Origin: Cricetomys ansorgei
Lineage: Eukaryota; Chordata; Mammalia; Rodentia; Nesomyidae
DNA: 64,000 bases
Assembly (NCBI GenBank): GCA_026225945.1
Contig: JAMJFZ010004031.1
Span: 6,102,001-6,166,000, forward strand
Direction: 5' to 3'
This document shows, in pieces, positions 35,797 through 46,735 of this stretch. The stretch's first letter is position 1. Each line of letters starts with the position of its first letter. Position numbers and translations under genes: made by a program. A model generated the notes under the pieces. That model was given only the letters and a program-made list of their open reading frames with translations, searched no databases and had not been told where the DNA came from.

Positions 35797-36270
35797 GAGG
35801 CGAAATGTCATAAGCAGAGACTCTGAGGGGCGAGACTGAGGGAACACCGCATGTGTGAGCGTCAGGGCTGAGCGCTCTTGTCACAAGGATCATTATCGCT
35901 AGCGATGGGCCCTAATTCCCTGTGGCATCCAGCTGCCCAGAATGCCATCTCACCGGGTGAGAATCCTACCAGGTCCTTCTGCTGTGCTCAGAGCCTCTTA
36001 ATTGGCTTAGAAACTGACTTGCTCACCGGGGAATAAGAACAGGTAGTGATGTGATGAAGTCTGTGTCTTGAAAAGTCATGTGGGCTGGAATGCGGAAGGA
36101 CCGCAGGATGGTAAACTTGGGTCAGCAGGGATTAAATTCCGCGTGTAGCAAAGAGTCTCCTGTGGAGGACCTCTGTGGATGTCTGTCCTTAACTTTGCCA
36201 GATCAACAACCATCGTCCTCTGGCTAGTCTCTCTATGCCGTAGCGTCTAGACTCTTCGTGCTCTTCCGTC
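35797..36270. other. CpG-enriched, repeat-free stretch
   Basis: About 18 CpGs in about 470 bp by hand count, higher than the flanks but weaker than the 19.2 kb block. No repeat or coding frame is recognised. Possible regulatory sequence, low certainty. Confidence 0.25.
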
Positions 36271-36781
36271 TTCCCTGGATGTGCTCCAGTTTGTGAGGGT
36301 TCTTTAAAGAAGTGCTCCCAGGATGCAACAGGCTTTCTTAGTGTTTGCAGAATCAGGATGCATCAACAAGAGGCAAGGTCTGCTCTTGCTCACAGTGTGG
36401 TATTGACTCTGAGGAGCTGCTCACAGTTGTCTAGTGCTGTCTATACTGACACGCACACAAAAACCAAGATCTTGCCCAAGCCGTTCGACTTTCCTCCTCC
36501 CTGGGTCTCACTCTGGGACTTTTCATCAGACGCATTCCTTGGTAAAAGAGCTGAATAAACCTCCCTAGATCTTTTGTTCTGCTTAACAGACTTCCATTTC
36601 TAGCCTTACTGGACAGTTTTTTTTTTTTTAAATGTAATCACATACTCTCAAGAGACAAAACAATATTTAAAGAAGTATTAACACTTATAATTTTTTCTTA
36701 ATTTAAAATAACTTTGGCCAGTTTTATATATCTTTCCAATATAAATATGGATATCTTAAAATTGCACATTCTTAGCCATTA

Positions 36782-36784
<3 letters not shown>

Positions 36785-36836
<52 letters not shown>
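36785..36836 (+). repeat. (TTA)n microsatellite in the tail of a B1
   Basis: About 17 TTA units between the left target-site copy (36770-36787) and the antisense B1 body, exactly where the SINE tail should be. On the element's own strand it is (TAA)n. Confidence 0.95.
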
Positions 36837-36837
<1 letters not shown>

Positions 36838-36986
36838 GGAGTTCTTTTGAGACAGGGTTTCTCTGTTGTAACTCTGGCTGTCCTGGAACTCACTCTGTCG
36901 ACCAGGCTGGCCTTGAACTCACAGAGATCTGCCTGCCTCTGCCTCCCAAGTGCTGGGATTAAAGGAATGCACCAACACCACCCGAC
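36837..36986 (-). repeat. Recent B1 SINE, antisense, with exact 18-bp target-site duplication
   Basis: CTTTTGAGACAGGGTTTCTC, CTGTCCTGGAACTCACTCTG, GGCCTTGAACTCACAGAGAT and GTGCTGGGATTAAAGGAATG. TCTTAGCCATTATATTTA occurs at 36770-36787 and again at 36987-37004, all 18 bases identical. Low divergence and the exact duplication mark it as one of the youngest insertions here. Confidence 0.96.
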
Positions 36987-37289
36987 TCTTAGCCATTATA
37001 TTTAAAGTATCAAAAATGGAGACCTGGAATCTGTAATTTCTAAAAGGCTACAACTAACTGAAAGGATCTTTTCAAATAATAATTTAATGGAATTTAGTGG
37101 AAGTGTATCATTTAAAGCCCAAGCTTTATAGTCACTTTATCTTCTGTGATTAAAGAAACTGTGGGAGCGATCTAATTTTTTTTTTTAACAGAAAGAACTT
37201 ATTCTTATATTTCCATTTGTTACAACCAGAAAGATCAGAGAAAAAGAAAAGCCCAAATCTTGGAGCATCTAATAGGACACACCTTTGAT

Positions 37290-37375
37290 TATGGCTGTGG
37301 TTGTAGCTCAGTGGTAAGCAATCATGTATGAAGTCCTGGGTCTGATCCCTCCAATCACAAAATGGAAAGCAAAAG
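37290..37375 (+). repeat. ID-like SINE (tRNA-derived)
   Basis: GGCTGTGGTTGTAGCTCAGT carries a box A-like TAGCTCAGTGG, and GTCCTGGGTCTGATCCCTCC a box B-like core. About 75 bp with an A-rich tail. Diverged, so a functional RNA gene is unlikely. Confidence 0.6.
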
Positions 37376-37419
37376 AACTTCTGATGGATGAGCCTTTGAA
37401 GAAAGCATCTAAATCAGTA

Positions 37420-37500
37420 GAAGAAGAGGAGGAGGAGGAGGGGGAGGAAGAAATGAAAGGCAAAAAGAAAAGAAAGTTGGAGCGGGGCTAGTTGAGAGGA
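37420..37500 (+). repeat. Short GGA-rich purine tract
   Basis: AGAAGAAGAGGAGGAGGAGG and following A/G sequence, with a few interruptions. Confidence 0.8.
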
Positions 37501-37624
37501 AAGAGAGAGTCACGGGGTGGGGATAGGAGAAGGTAAGAGGTAAATATGACTGATACACACTGTGCACATGTGTGAAAATGTCACAGTGAAACCATTATTA
37601 TGTGTCATTAGCATACGTTAATAA

Positions 37625-37952
37625 GATATTATTTAACATAAAGGAGTTCTAGTGAGGCAGACTGTCCGCAGTCATTTGAATGGGCTTTATGTAATCACAG
37701 GGGTCTTTGCAAATGAAGGCACTCTGGTGACAGAGGCAGAAGTTGGAGTAATGCAGCTTGGGTGGCAGCCTGTCATTGCTGGCTTGGGAGGCAAAGGAGG
37801 GGGCCTTGACCCAGGCAGCGTGGTAGCCTCTAGAAACTGGAAAAGAAGAAGTGAAGTCTCTCCAAGAGAATCACAAGGTCTTAACCTGGTGCTGTTTGAA
37901 GCCACAGAGTTTACAGCAATTTGTTACAGCATCACTAGGAAACTGACATAGG
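37625..37952 (+). mobile_element. MLT1-type LTR, sense, old
   Basis: GTTCTAGTGAGGCAGACTGT, GGTCTTTGCAAATGAAGGCA, GTAGCCTCTAGAAACTGGAA and CAATTTGTTACAGCATCACT with AGGAAACTGACATA at the end. The last part closely follows the MLT1 consensus ending. Confidence 0.6.
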
Positions 37953-38344
37953 GGCTTTAATTCGAAATTCAGTCCAAGAAGAGAATTCTGGAGTGGATGA
38001 AAGACTAGACGAGAGGCAAGCAAAGTCGTCAAGGCTCCAGTGGCTGAGGAGCGTGCCAAGAGATGAACTTAGGGGAAACATATCCACCGAACCTCCCATG
38101 TCAGGGATCTGCGCGAGCTGTGTAGTGTGCTGCCTTTCAGCCTGAGCCTGTTTTGTACTTGCATGGCATAGGCCTGCTGCAGGCAGCTGCTAGCAGAATT
38201 CTTCCCTCTGCGGCCATCTGGACGGGCTCTGACCTTGCCAACCCATAATTTCAGGTCACAACAGGCCACTTCTAAGAAAACAAAGATAGAAATAAAAAAG
38301 AGAGATCTTTTAAAATTCAAGAAACATACACACACACACCACAG

Positions 38345-38440
38345 AAATTTTTGTTGCTAAGCCTGGCCTTGAACTCCTAATCCTTCAATTTCTATCTTAA
38401 TGCTGAGATTACAGACATAGACTACAAGGACTGGCTTCTA
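38345..38440 (-). repeat. Old B1/B4-type SINE fragment, antisense
   Basis: GCTAAGCCTGGCCTTGAACT, CCTAATCCTTCAATTTC, AATGCTGAGATTACAGACAT. Preceded by a short CA run at 38325-38340. Confidence 0.5.
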
Positions 38441-38499
38441 AAAACTTTTAAGATGAGAGATGGATTTGCTTTAAATGTTACTTCAGAGAAATGGTGTTG

Positions 38500-38828
38500 T
38501 TTAAAGAATGGCTTCCCCATCCAAAATTAGTGTCTACCTCCACCCTCAAAAGGAGAACTCATTTGGACACAAAGATAGAATTAGGTAGGCATCTTAGAAT
38601 TGAATAAGACTGGGTTTAGACTGGCTGGTTTGTCCAGTGATTGGTGCCCTTAGAGGAGGAGAGACACAAAGGCACAGGGTCTAAGGCCATGTGAAGACAG
38701 GCAGAGGCTGGAGTGTGACGCCTTCAAGACAGGACCTCAAGACAGGACCCCAGCACTGTGAGGGAAGACGTCACTTCTGCTTTAAAGTTAGCAGTGATTT
38801 CTGACTGTCCCAGGAGACTAATACACTA
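38500..38828 (+). mobile_element. MLT1-type LTR, sense, old
   Basis: ACTCATTTGGACACAAAGAT, ATTGGTGCCCTTAGAGGAGG, GCACAGGGTCTAAGGCCATG with TGAAGACAGGCAGAGGCTGG, and a GACTAATACAC end resemble MLT1 LTRs. Confidence 0.6.
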
Positions 38829-39029
38829 GTTTTTAAATAAGGACAATAAAATTGATAGTGACTATTAGATGCTTTTTTCTAGCAATGGAGTTCCAGGAAG
38901 CCATGATTCTGTGGATCCAATATTGTCATTATAGTGATTTCTTATTTAACTGCAGAAGGAGCATTAACTGCTTTTAAAAGTTTCACGGCTGTTAGACTTA
39001 TCTGGGGATACTGCCACAAATGCCCATGG

Positions 39030-39115
39030 GATTAAAACATTACTGTTCTCATTTTACAAATGGAGAGACTGAGGCTCAGAGAAGTGAAGTGTGTTGTACA
39101 AGCACAGTTTTGAGC
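39030..39115 (-). repeat. MIR core, antisense
   Basis: TTCTCATTTTACAAATGGAG and AGACTGAGGCTCAGAGAAGT with GTACAAGCACAG closely match the antisense MIR core. Confidence 0.75.
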
Positions 39116-39319
39116 TTAAGAAAAAAAAAAAACAAAAACAAAAAGCAAACTTAAGCCATCTGAGAGTAATATTCCACTCAACAACCCACCTTCCTGGGAG
39201 TTTATGCCCAGAGGGTATTGTCACCCAGCACCCACTCTGATAAGACCAAGACCTTACTATCTAAAATATTAACATGCCCAGGGGTTTGTGCATATGGAAA
39301 AAAACAAGTTTCAACAATC

Positions 39320-39415
39320 CATCAAAAAATCCCAGCAATTGCAAAGCCTGGCACATGTAGATCATGAGTTTGAAGTCTGCCTGGGATATCTAGTAAGACT
39401 CTAGCTCAAAACTGT
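39320..39415 (+). repeat. Degraded B1-type SINE, sense
   Basis: AATCCCAGCAATTGCAAAGC, ATCATGAGTTTGAAGTCTGC and CTGGGATATCTAGTAAGACT keep the B1 order at low identity. Confidence 0.5.
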
Positions 39416-41387
39416 TGGGACCCAATAATCCAAGCAATGGACATGCCGGTTTGACAAGGTTCCTGGCCCCTTGCTAGTATTGGAATCCCTTAACTGCTTT
39501 GCCCCTTTCTCATCTTTACGATGACAAAAATCTCATCAATAATATTGCCTATTCGGCCTAATAGTTAAGACTCAAACCAATTCCTGGGCTGGCTGGGAGA
39601 GGGACACTGCCATCTCAGCTCTAAGTAATTGTAAACTAACTTTCAAGTTTTGGCATGTGAGAACTATTCATGCTTTCAGTAGACATATCATAAAAACTTA
39701 TTCTTGGTTAAACTGACTTTCTCATGGAAACAGAGTCATAGTTGAGATCAGAAAACGAAGAGTCGAGAGAGTAGGTCAGCAAGCTTGAAAAAACAAATAG
39801 ATAATTCACCCCTGAATGCCTGCCCCCTTTAACAATGAGTATGCAGACCAAAGATCAGCTATTCATTACTAAACTTTTGTGTTAAGACTACTCACTGAAA
39901 TTAACCTTGAAGATCAGAGGCCTGCAGCTGGGAGGGGATGGACACGCTTGCATTGGATCCTTTTTTGATACATGCTTGACATCTGCAGATAAGCAGCCTG
40001 AAGTTTCTGCTATTGTAGTTACAGAAAAGTCTGTGTGAAGGAGGGAAGTCTTGTAATTTTTTCCCCAATGTGCACATTGTTATTTTGCTTTCTCTAATTC
40101 TTAATTTTTCTAAGTTCTAATTATTTTTTATTATTAAAGGAATATATTATCATACATAAGCCGTGATCTATGCGAGTCTTAAAAGTGCTATAAATATGTC
40201 ATATTTCGTCCCATAGAAGAATGAACTACTGTGTTCATTTTTCTTAATCTTTTTTAATTTTCCTTCAATGGTCCGTTTTCTTCTGTGGAGAGTTCTTGGA
40301 ACTGTGTCATGGGCGAAGACCAGTCAGTAACCCGCACAACACAAAATAAAAGTAAACCACAACAAAATTCTGAGGCCAACCCAGGAACTATTAAGTTTGT
40401 AGCATTAGCGTACTTGGCCGTATTATGATAGTATCTGACTAAACCACATTAAATCCTGAAACAAAAAGAAAAAAATATGCCTTAAAAATGCCTTTGGCAA
40501 TTTGTTCATTATAGCATCTTTGCATCAATTAAAAAAAATACATGTCAATAAGACTTATCTTGATTATTGAATTTCTGTGCTTAAGTCAAATGCTTTGATC
40601 TCTCACTTCTGACCTAGCTCTGTATCAGAAGACTGGGAGGAAGGGCTCCAGACCTCATACAAGCGTGTATGCGGGGAGTTGGTTTCCATGGATGCTTTAA
40701 ACTACAGAGATCCAAGTGCACTTAAAGAAACACCAAGATAATGACGCTCAAGTTGTCTAAATTGTTCAGGTTTTCTCTTCAAATATGTTACCACTTTCTG
40801 AGTGCCCTGGTCACGAATTTTGATGTTATTTAGGAAAGTCAGAACACTTAGGAAAGCCTGAGACAAGTATCCTTTTAAAGGATACTGGTAGAGATTCTAT
40901 TTTCAAAAGGAATATTCATTCACTAGCTAACCAGACACTTTGTTTCATGAGCCAAGGAAAGGGAAAGAAAGTAGCTTCTCCTTCTGTGTGCTGAGTGCCA
41001 ATGCCAAGTTTTTACAGAAGCTACTCATTTCTTCTCACGTTACTGATAAGTAAAGAATGTGTCTGGCAACATATAGCAAGTGATGGAAGCTCAACTCTGT
41101 CATTTGGTTTCTCTGCCATTCTACTTGTTATTTATGAATAGATTAACGGGAAACTTTACTGGGATCACCAGAAGAGCATAACGTCTGCACTTACGAATTA
41201 ATCAATAAATATTTAGTGAATGAATGATTTAATGACATTGAAAATTGGGCCAATGACTGTATCTTAGGTGCAGCTATGACATAGCTATTCCCCCTTAGCT
41301 ATTTGTATTGCCACTTCGTGTGTTGTACATTGTTGGTGTTCCTGGGCTTAAATGGTAGTTAATATTTTCAATGAGATTGTACAATGA

Positions 41388-41615
41388 GGGGCTGGAGAGA
41401 CGGCTCCATGGTTAAGAGCAACTGCTGTCCTTGCAGAGGACCCACACTTAGTTCCCAGCACCTACATGCTGGCTTCCAGTCATCTGTAACTCCATATCGA
41501 GGAGAGCTGGTGCCCTTTTATGGCTCCATGAGCACCAGACATGCAAGCAGTTGCACATACATATGTGCAAGCAAATACTCCTACACATAAAATAATACAT
41601 AAACAAATCTTTTAA
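41388..41615 (+). repeat. B2 SINE, sense
   Basis: GGGGCTGGAGAGACGGCTCC, GGTTAAGAGCAACTGCTGTC, CAGAGGACCCACACTTAGTT and an ATAAAATAATACATAAAC tail. Confidence 0.92.
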
Positions 41616-41679
41616 AAGATTACTCAATGACTTGACATTGAAATGAAAAGTTACTGTTTTTGTTCCAAAGCACATAAGC

Positions 41680-41945
41680 ACGGGGAGATGATACAGCGAG
41701 GAGAGTGTTTGTCATGCAAGCCCGAGGACCAGAGCTCAGATTCCCAGCACCGACATAAATGCCAAGCCAGTGTGGTGAGCCCATCTGTATTCCTCAAACT
41801 TGGGAGGCAGAGATGGGATCTCCAGAGCAATTGAGCTAATTAGACTAGCCAAATTGGGGCACTCTGGATTGAAGTAAGAGACCTTGGTAAATACATAAGG
41901 TAGAAAACAACTGAGAGGAGAGAGCCAATTCTTAACCTCTGATCA
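41680..41945 (+). repeat. B3-type SINE, sense
   Basis: ACGGGGAGATGATACAGCGA, GACCAGAGCTCAGATTCCCA, CTTGGGAGGCAGAGATGGGA and AAGTAAGAGACCTTGG, ending in a CATACA-rich tail. Confidence 0.7.
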
Positions 41946-41946
41946 T

Positions 41947-42098
41947 ACATACACATACATACACAAACACACACACACATGTGCACCCCTACATACCCAT
42001 ACATGTGAACACTCGCACATACATGGACCCATCAACATACACATTAAACAAATTCTCCCAAGCAACAAAACCTACATAAGAACATACACATACATACA

Positions 42099-42155
<57 letters not shown>

Positions 42156-42256
42156 GCACCCCTACATACCCATACATGTGAACACTCACACATACATGGA
42201 CCCATACAACATACACATTAAACAAATTCTCCCAAGCAACAAAACCTACCTAAGAA
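41947..42256 (+). repeat. Tandem duplication of a 135-bp SINE-tail segment with (CA)n expansion
   Basis: The segment starting ACATACACATACATACACAA (41947) recurs at 42082. It includes CCCCTACATACCCATACATG and AACAAATTCTCCCAAGCAAC. The copies differ at only about four sites outside the CA run. The CA run is short in copy one (41966-41979) and about 50 bp in copy two. Confidence 0.93.
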
Positions 42257-42789
42257 GTAAAGTACAATCTGATAGGAGTGGTGAAAGTATTTCTGTTAAA
42301 CAAAAACCCTAAAAGCAGCAACTACAGAAGAAATGCAAAAGTAAATGAAGTAATGTTGTTTTGTTATTCAAATACACACAAATGACCCACTACCACATGC
42401 CAAGTCACCCATCTGAAGACAGAAATGCCCAAGGTTTCACCACGGACAAAAGGAATTTCACAGCAGTATAAGCCTGGTGTAATCAAGCCCGTGTATCTCA
42501 TGGCACCGCTGTTAAAATGTGGAACGATTTGTCAAAAAATTCTAACTAAGTGGAAGCTGTTTTCTTTCCAGTGACAAGCAATTGAATTGAGGGAAGAAAA
42601 GGAAGCTGTGAATTTCATTAAAGAGGAAATGTTGAGACAGTCTCGCTGTCCATTGATGTGCTTGTCAATGGCAAGGTGTGGGAACAACACTGAGAACACA
42701 GGTCACTAAATGTAGCATTTCAGCATGACAGTCAGACAGGCCGAACTGGCCACTGTATTTAATTTTAAACAACAAAGTCACACTAGGTG

Positions 42790-43095
42790 TGCCAGGCAGA
42801 ATTTTGACCTCTGGTAACTTACCCCTTGTCGTCATATACCGATGGTTTATTGCAAGAGTGAAGGGGCTTTGCAGATGTAATTGAGGTTAATATAACTGAT
42901 GTTAAGGTGAAGAGATCATTTTAGATTCTCTAAATGAATAATGAAGAGCCAAGCTTTCAGCCAGGTTAAAACAAAAAAAGGAGGTCAGAGAGACAGCAGA
43001 AGGAAGTCAAAGATTTGAAACGTGAGCAGAGTTGTCACATGTTGCTGACTTCAATGTACAAGAGGCCTGGCTGGCTTAAACATTAAGGGAAGCAG
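42790..43095 (+). mobile_element. MLT1-type LTR, sense, old
   Basis: TGCCAGGCAGAATTTTGACC, GGGGCTTTGCAGATGTAATT, GAGGTTAATATAACTGATG and GACTTCAATGTACAAGAGGC match the order of an MLT1 LTR. Confidence 0.5.
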
Positions 43096-43242
43096 GATTC
43101 ATCTCATAACTGCAAAAATTTGTTCGCCAGCAACCTATGTGAGCTGTATTCTCTTTGGAAGCCTTCAGTGGATGCGAGGAGGCACAGTAAAGAAACTACT
43201 GACGTGATTGACCCATCATAAGGGGAAGGTTTTTTATCGTGA

Positions 43243-43520
43243 ATGAAAGAGATAGAGATAGAGAGAGAGATAGAGAGAGATAGAGACGGGGGAGGCATCT
43301 GGAAGAGTCTAGAGCAGATAAAAAGAAAGCTTTCTATCTGCAGGCTGGACATGGGCTAGGGAAGGGAGAGAAAGGGAGAGTAGAGTAGAGAGAGCGAGAT
43401 AGCAAGAGACAGACACTAGAATATAGTGAGAGAGAATAGCAAGAGAACAAGAGAATATAGAGAGAGAGGGAGACCAAGAGCAAGAGAGAGAGAAGAGAGG
43501 ATAGCAGATAGTGGTAGAGA
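43243..43520 (+). repeat. GATA/GA-rich low-complexity tract
   Basis: GATAGAGATAGAGAGAGAGA and a second block of AGAGAGCGAGATAGCAAGAG type, separated by about 60 bp of ordinary sequence. Confidence 0.8.
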
Positions 43521-45939
43521 GTCAGTCTAGCAAGAGTGGGCATAGAGGGAGAGCCTGGGGTGGGCAAATCACACAGCTTATAGGGAGGATGAGAAACTGG
43601 GGACAGGGACGGGCCAGGAGCTGACATGGACTTTGAAATGCATGGCAGGTACTTGTGATACTGAGGAGCCTGGAGGCCAGCATGGGCTTTGATACTCTGA
43701 TAGAAGCCACAGGTAGCCTTATGTCCCTTTCTTTTGTCTGAGGTACAGGAAATGATTCCTTTTGACAGATGGGAACCGGTTTCACACGTTCCTGCAGAAT
43801 GCTGGCTTTTATTGAATGGCCTGAAGTCCTTCTATAGTACAGGTTGAGTTCATTTCTGGATATTTGGACTGCCTGGGACCTAACATTCAGAAAGGCACAC
43901 AGCCTTGTCAACACCTTGATCTTGGCCTTCTAAGAACCCAAACAGTGAATTCAGCTGACCTGTGGTGAACTTTTGATGTCTAGAACTCTGATATTATAAA
44001 TGAGTTGTTTTAACCAGCTGTTAATTATAATTTGTTATTCAGAAATGGAGACCAAAAACAGTTTTAGTATAAGTTTGAATTCAGTCTTCTATGGCTATAA
44101 GACTGAACTCATTGGCACTGTACACTCGTGCACGCACACACACACACACTCACCACATGGGTGAGCCATAGCTGAGTGGTGTGCACTATGGTAGGTCTCT
44201 GAGAATGTATAGTTAAGAATTGCTGATGACGTGACTGAAGTACTATAGCAACACCTCGAAATCGCTGGCAGTAAGCCAAGAAAGGACCACTCGAGGGAAG
44301 CATTGCAGTTTCATTTTACACAAAAGCCTTCCAGGGGTATCTCCTACTAAGTCTGATAATTTCAAATCTTACTGGAGAGTGTCAGCAGCTTGAAGGACAG
44401 TCCTGAGGTGACCTGGTAGCATCTTAAGAAAGGCCGCATCCTGGACAGCCTTGGAGGATGTATTTGTGAACGTCGATGACGCCTGAGAGATGATTCAAGC
44501 ATGGACCTCTGAATGTAAAGAAAATTTAATTAGAGAAGCCTCTTAGTCTGTTTCTTTTGCTTGTAAATTTTCTTCCACATAGAATCAATGAGTGTGGTTT
44601 ATAGTTTCCCCTCATAAATGGAACATGATAACAATTTATGTCTAGCCTAAGAGATTTTAAAAAATGAGATCTCGATATCTTCAGTGACGTCACGTTATCT
44701 CCTAGCAGCAGCTTTTCTTTCAGCTCATCTTATGATGGACGGCATCACAGATTCAGTTAACTCGTGTGAACGCGCTGCCCCTTGTTGCTCCTGTGGCTTC
44801 TCTACCCCTCAGCTCATTAATATCTGTTCTGAAAACACATATGCCCCAACTTGAAAGCAGCTGAGACAATCTAGGGTTTCTTTCAACTTTACTATTGGAT
44901 GGCTTTGCTACTCTTTGAAAAAACAAAGTCAAACATGTTTGCCACACTAGTTTCCCGAGCCTCATTTCTCAGGTCAGAAGAGCAAAACCCTTCTCTGTGT
45001 ATCGGTGGTTTCTGAAGTTCTTTGTGGAATCTGGTTTTGTAAACAAATAAGTCATTCTAACAGTGGTTTGAAACCCATCCTGAATTGTCTCTATAACTCT
45101 TTCTTTTAGGCTTTCAGACTTCATGGTCCAAATCCTGCCAGTTTTACAGGAAGTTGACTTCCTTGGCCTGAATCTAATGATTCAAAGTCTCATGATAACC
45201 TTGATAGTTTGCCCAAGGGTCTGATCAGAAGGATCTGGGTAACCACCCTTTGTTCCTGTCCAACATCAATGACACAACCAAGAAAAAACTTGCAATAGAC
45301 ACATTAGCCCCCCAGAGCTGAAAGGGATGAGTGAGGATTTTGATTATCCCTGAGTGTACTATAATTACAGACTGTAATCATATTGCACTTTGTAACCATG
45401 ATATCACTGGCCCACAGGGGTGGTTATTAACACCCAGTCAGATTATGGCTATGATCTGGCCCTGGAGGAAGAGGCCATATACCCCACAAGGCCAGTGTGA
45501 CTCACCCATTTGGACATTATTACTTCAAAGTATGCTTCAGGGAATCAGAAGTGGCTTTTGAGAATGTCACTAACTGTCTGTACTGTGAGTTGTGACGGTA
45601 CCAATACCATTGGGAATCTCCGAGAGGATGACTTTCAGACTTTGGAAAATGTGGCCCACAACCACAAAAATCTATCCAATTACTATCTGGCTTTTGAACT
45701 AACTGAGGAGAAATCCTAGCTGCTGTACAACAGAGACACTTTTCAAAATTAGTTTAGGGAATTCACTTGGCAACAAGTAGCACCAAGAATAATAGCAATA
45801 GATAGAAACAACATCTTGGTGTAGGATAAAGGAGACACTCTTATGTTCAGAGTTTCCACATTAATATTTTACTTTTTATCAGAAACCACAAAGCATACAA
45901 AGAAACAACAAAATATAGCACATATAACGTGGCTTTTGG

Positions 45940-46365
45940 TAGAAACTGTCCCAGTGGAGGGAACAGTTGGACTTATTTGCCAAAGAATTTGATGGGGAAT
46001 TGTATGTCCAAGATATTAAAGGGAGCCACATACAGAAAGTGAAAGAAATTGTAGCCACATACTAAAGGAAAATGTGAGAACAATGTCTCTCATCAAGATC
46101 AATGACTAGATATAGAATAGACAGTGTTATAAAAACAATCAAGTGTATGAGCTCTAAAATTGAGGAGCTAAATAAAGTGAAATAAGATGGGGCTTAAGAG
46201 GATGTGTGAGAAGGCTGAAGATAGATGAGTCTACGGGAAATGTCTAGTTGAGGGAATAGACAGAAAAATGAAAGAAGAAAAGTAGAGTCTCAGAGACATC
46301 TAAACACTACCAAGCATATGGACGTGCACTCATACAAGGAGGACTCCCAGAAAAAATAAGTGAAA
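45940..46365 (+). mobile_element. Old L1 fragment (ORF1 region), sense, decayed
   Basis: AGGATGTGTGAGAAGGCTGA, AGTCTCAGAGACATCTAAAC, ACTACCAAGCATATGGACGT and GGACTCCCAGAAAAAATAAG match the ORF1 region of old mammalian L1. Multiple stops. It is cut short on the right by the LTR-like repeat at 46369. Confidence 0.6.
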
Positions 46366-46368
46366 AAG

Positions 46369-46735
46369 GGGGCTTTTCTCACTGCTGTGACCTAACACCT
46401 GATAGAGAGCAACTCAAGAAAGGGCTAATTTTGTCGTATAGTTTAAGGATGGATAGAGTCAATCATAGAATCTCAAGTGTGGTAATAGGAGCATGAGTTA
46501 GCTGCTCACATTATGTCAGCAGTCAGGAACCCGGGAGTGGACAAGAAGCAGTAGATTATAAAGCCTCAAGCCTGTTCCCAGTGACCCGTCTCCTGTAGTG
46601 GAACTCCACCTCCTGAAGGTTCTACAACCTTCCAAAACAGTCCAATGGGCCCCAGCACATGGGGGGCCAACTGTTGAAATACAAAGGCCTACAGGGGAAA
46701 TTTCACATTCCAACAATGATGTCCCACCACTGTGC
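46369..46735 (-). mobile_element. LTR-like rodent repeat, antisense (family B)
   Basis: GGGGGCTTTTCTCACTGCTG, CAACTCAAGAAAGGGCTAAT, TAGTGGAACTCCACCTCCTG and GGGGAAATTTCACATTCCAA. Same family as 16.7 kb (sense) and 50.4 kb (antisense). Confidence 0.6.

Noticed and set aside
36714..36962. Tyr-repeat open frame followed by a GFLCCNSGCPGT-type segment
   Set aside because: It is the (TTA)n array read as tyrosines followed by antisense B1 sequence.
37290..37375. Possible tRNA or BC1-like RNA gene
   Set aside because: Box A and B-like motifs are present, but the sequence is diverged and lacks a tRNA fold and terminator in a sensible place. It is an ID-like SINE.
41989..42225. Val-Cys-rich antisense frame (also at 5.1, 11.3 and 58.4 kb)
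   Set aside because: Translation of CA/TG arrays, not protein.
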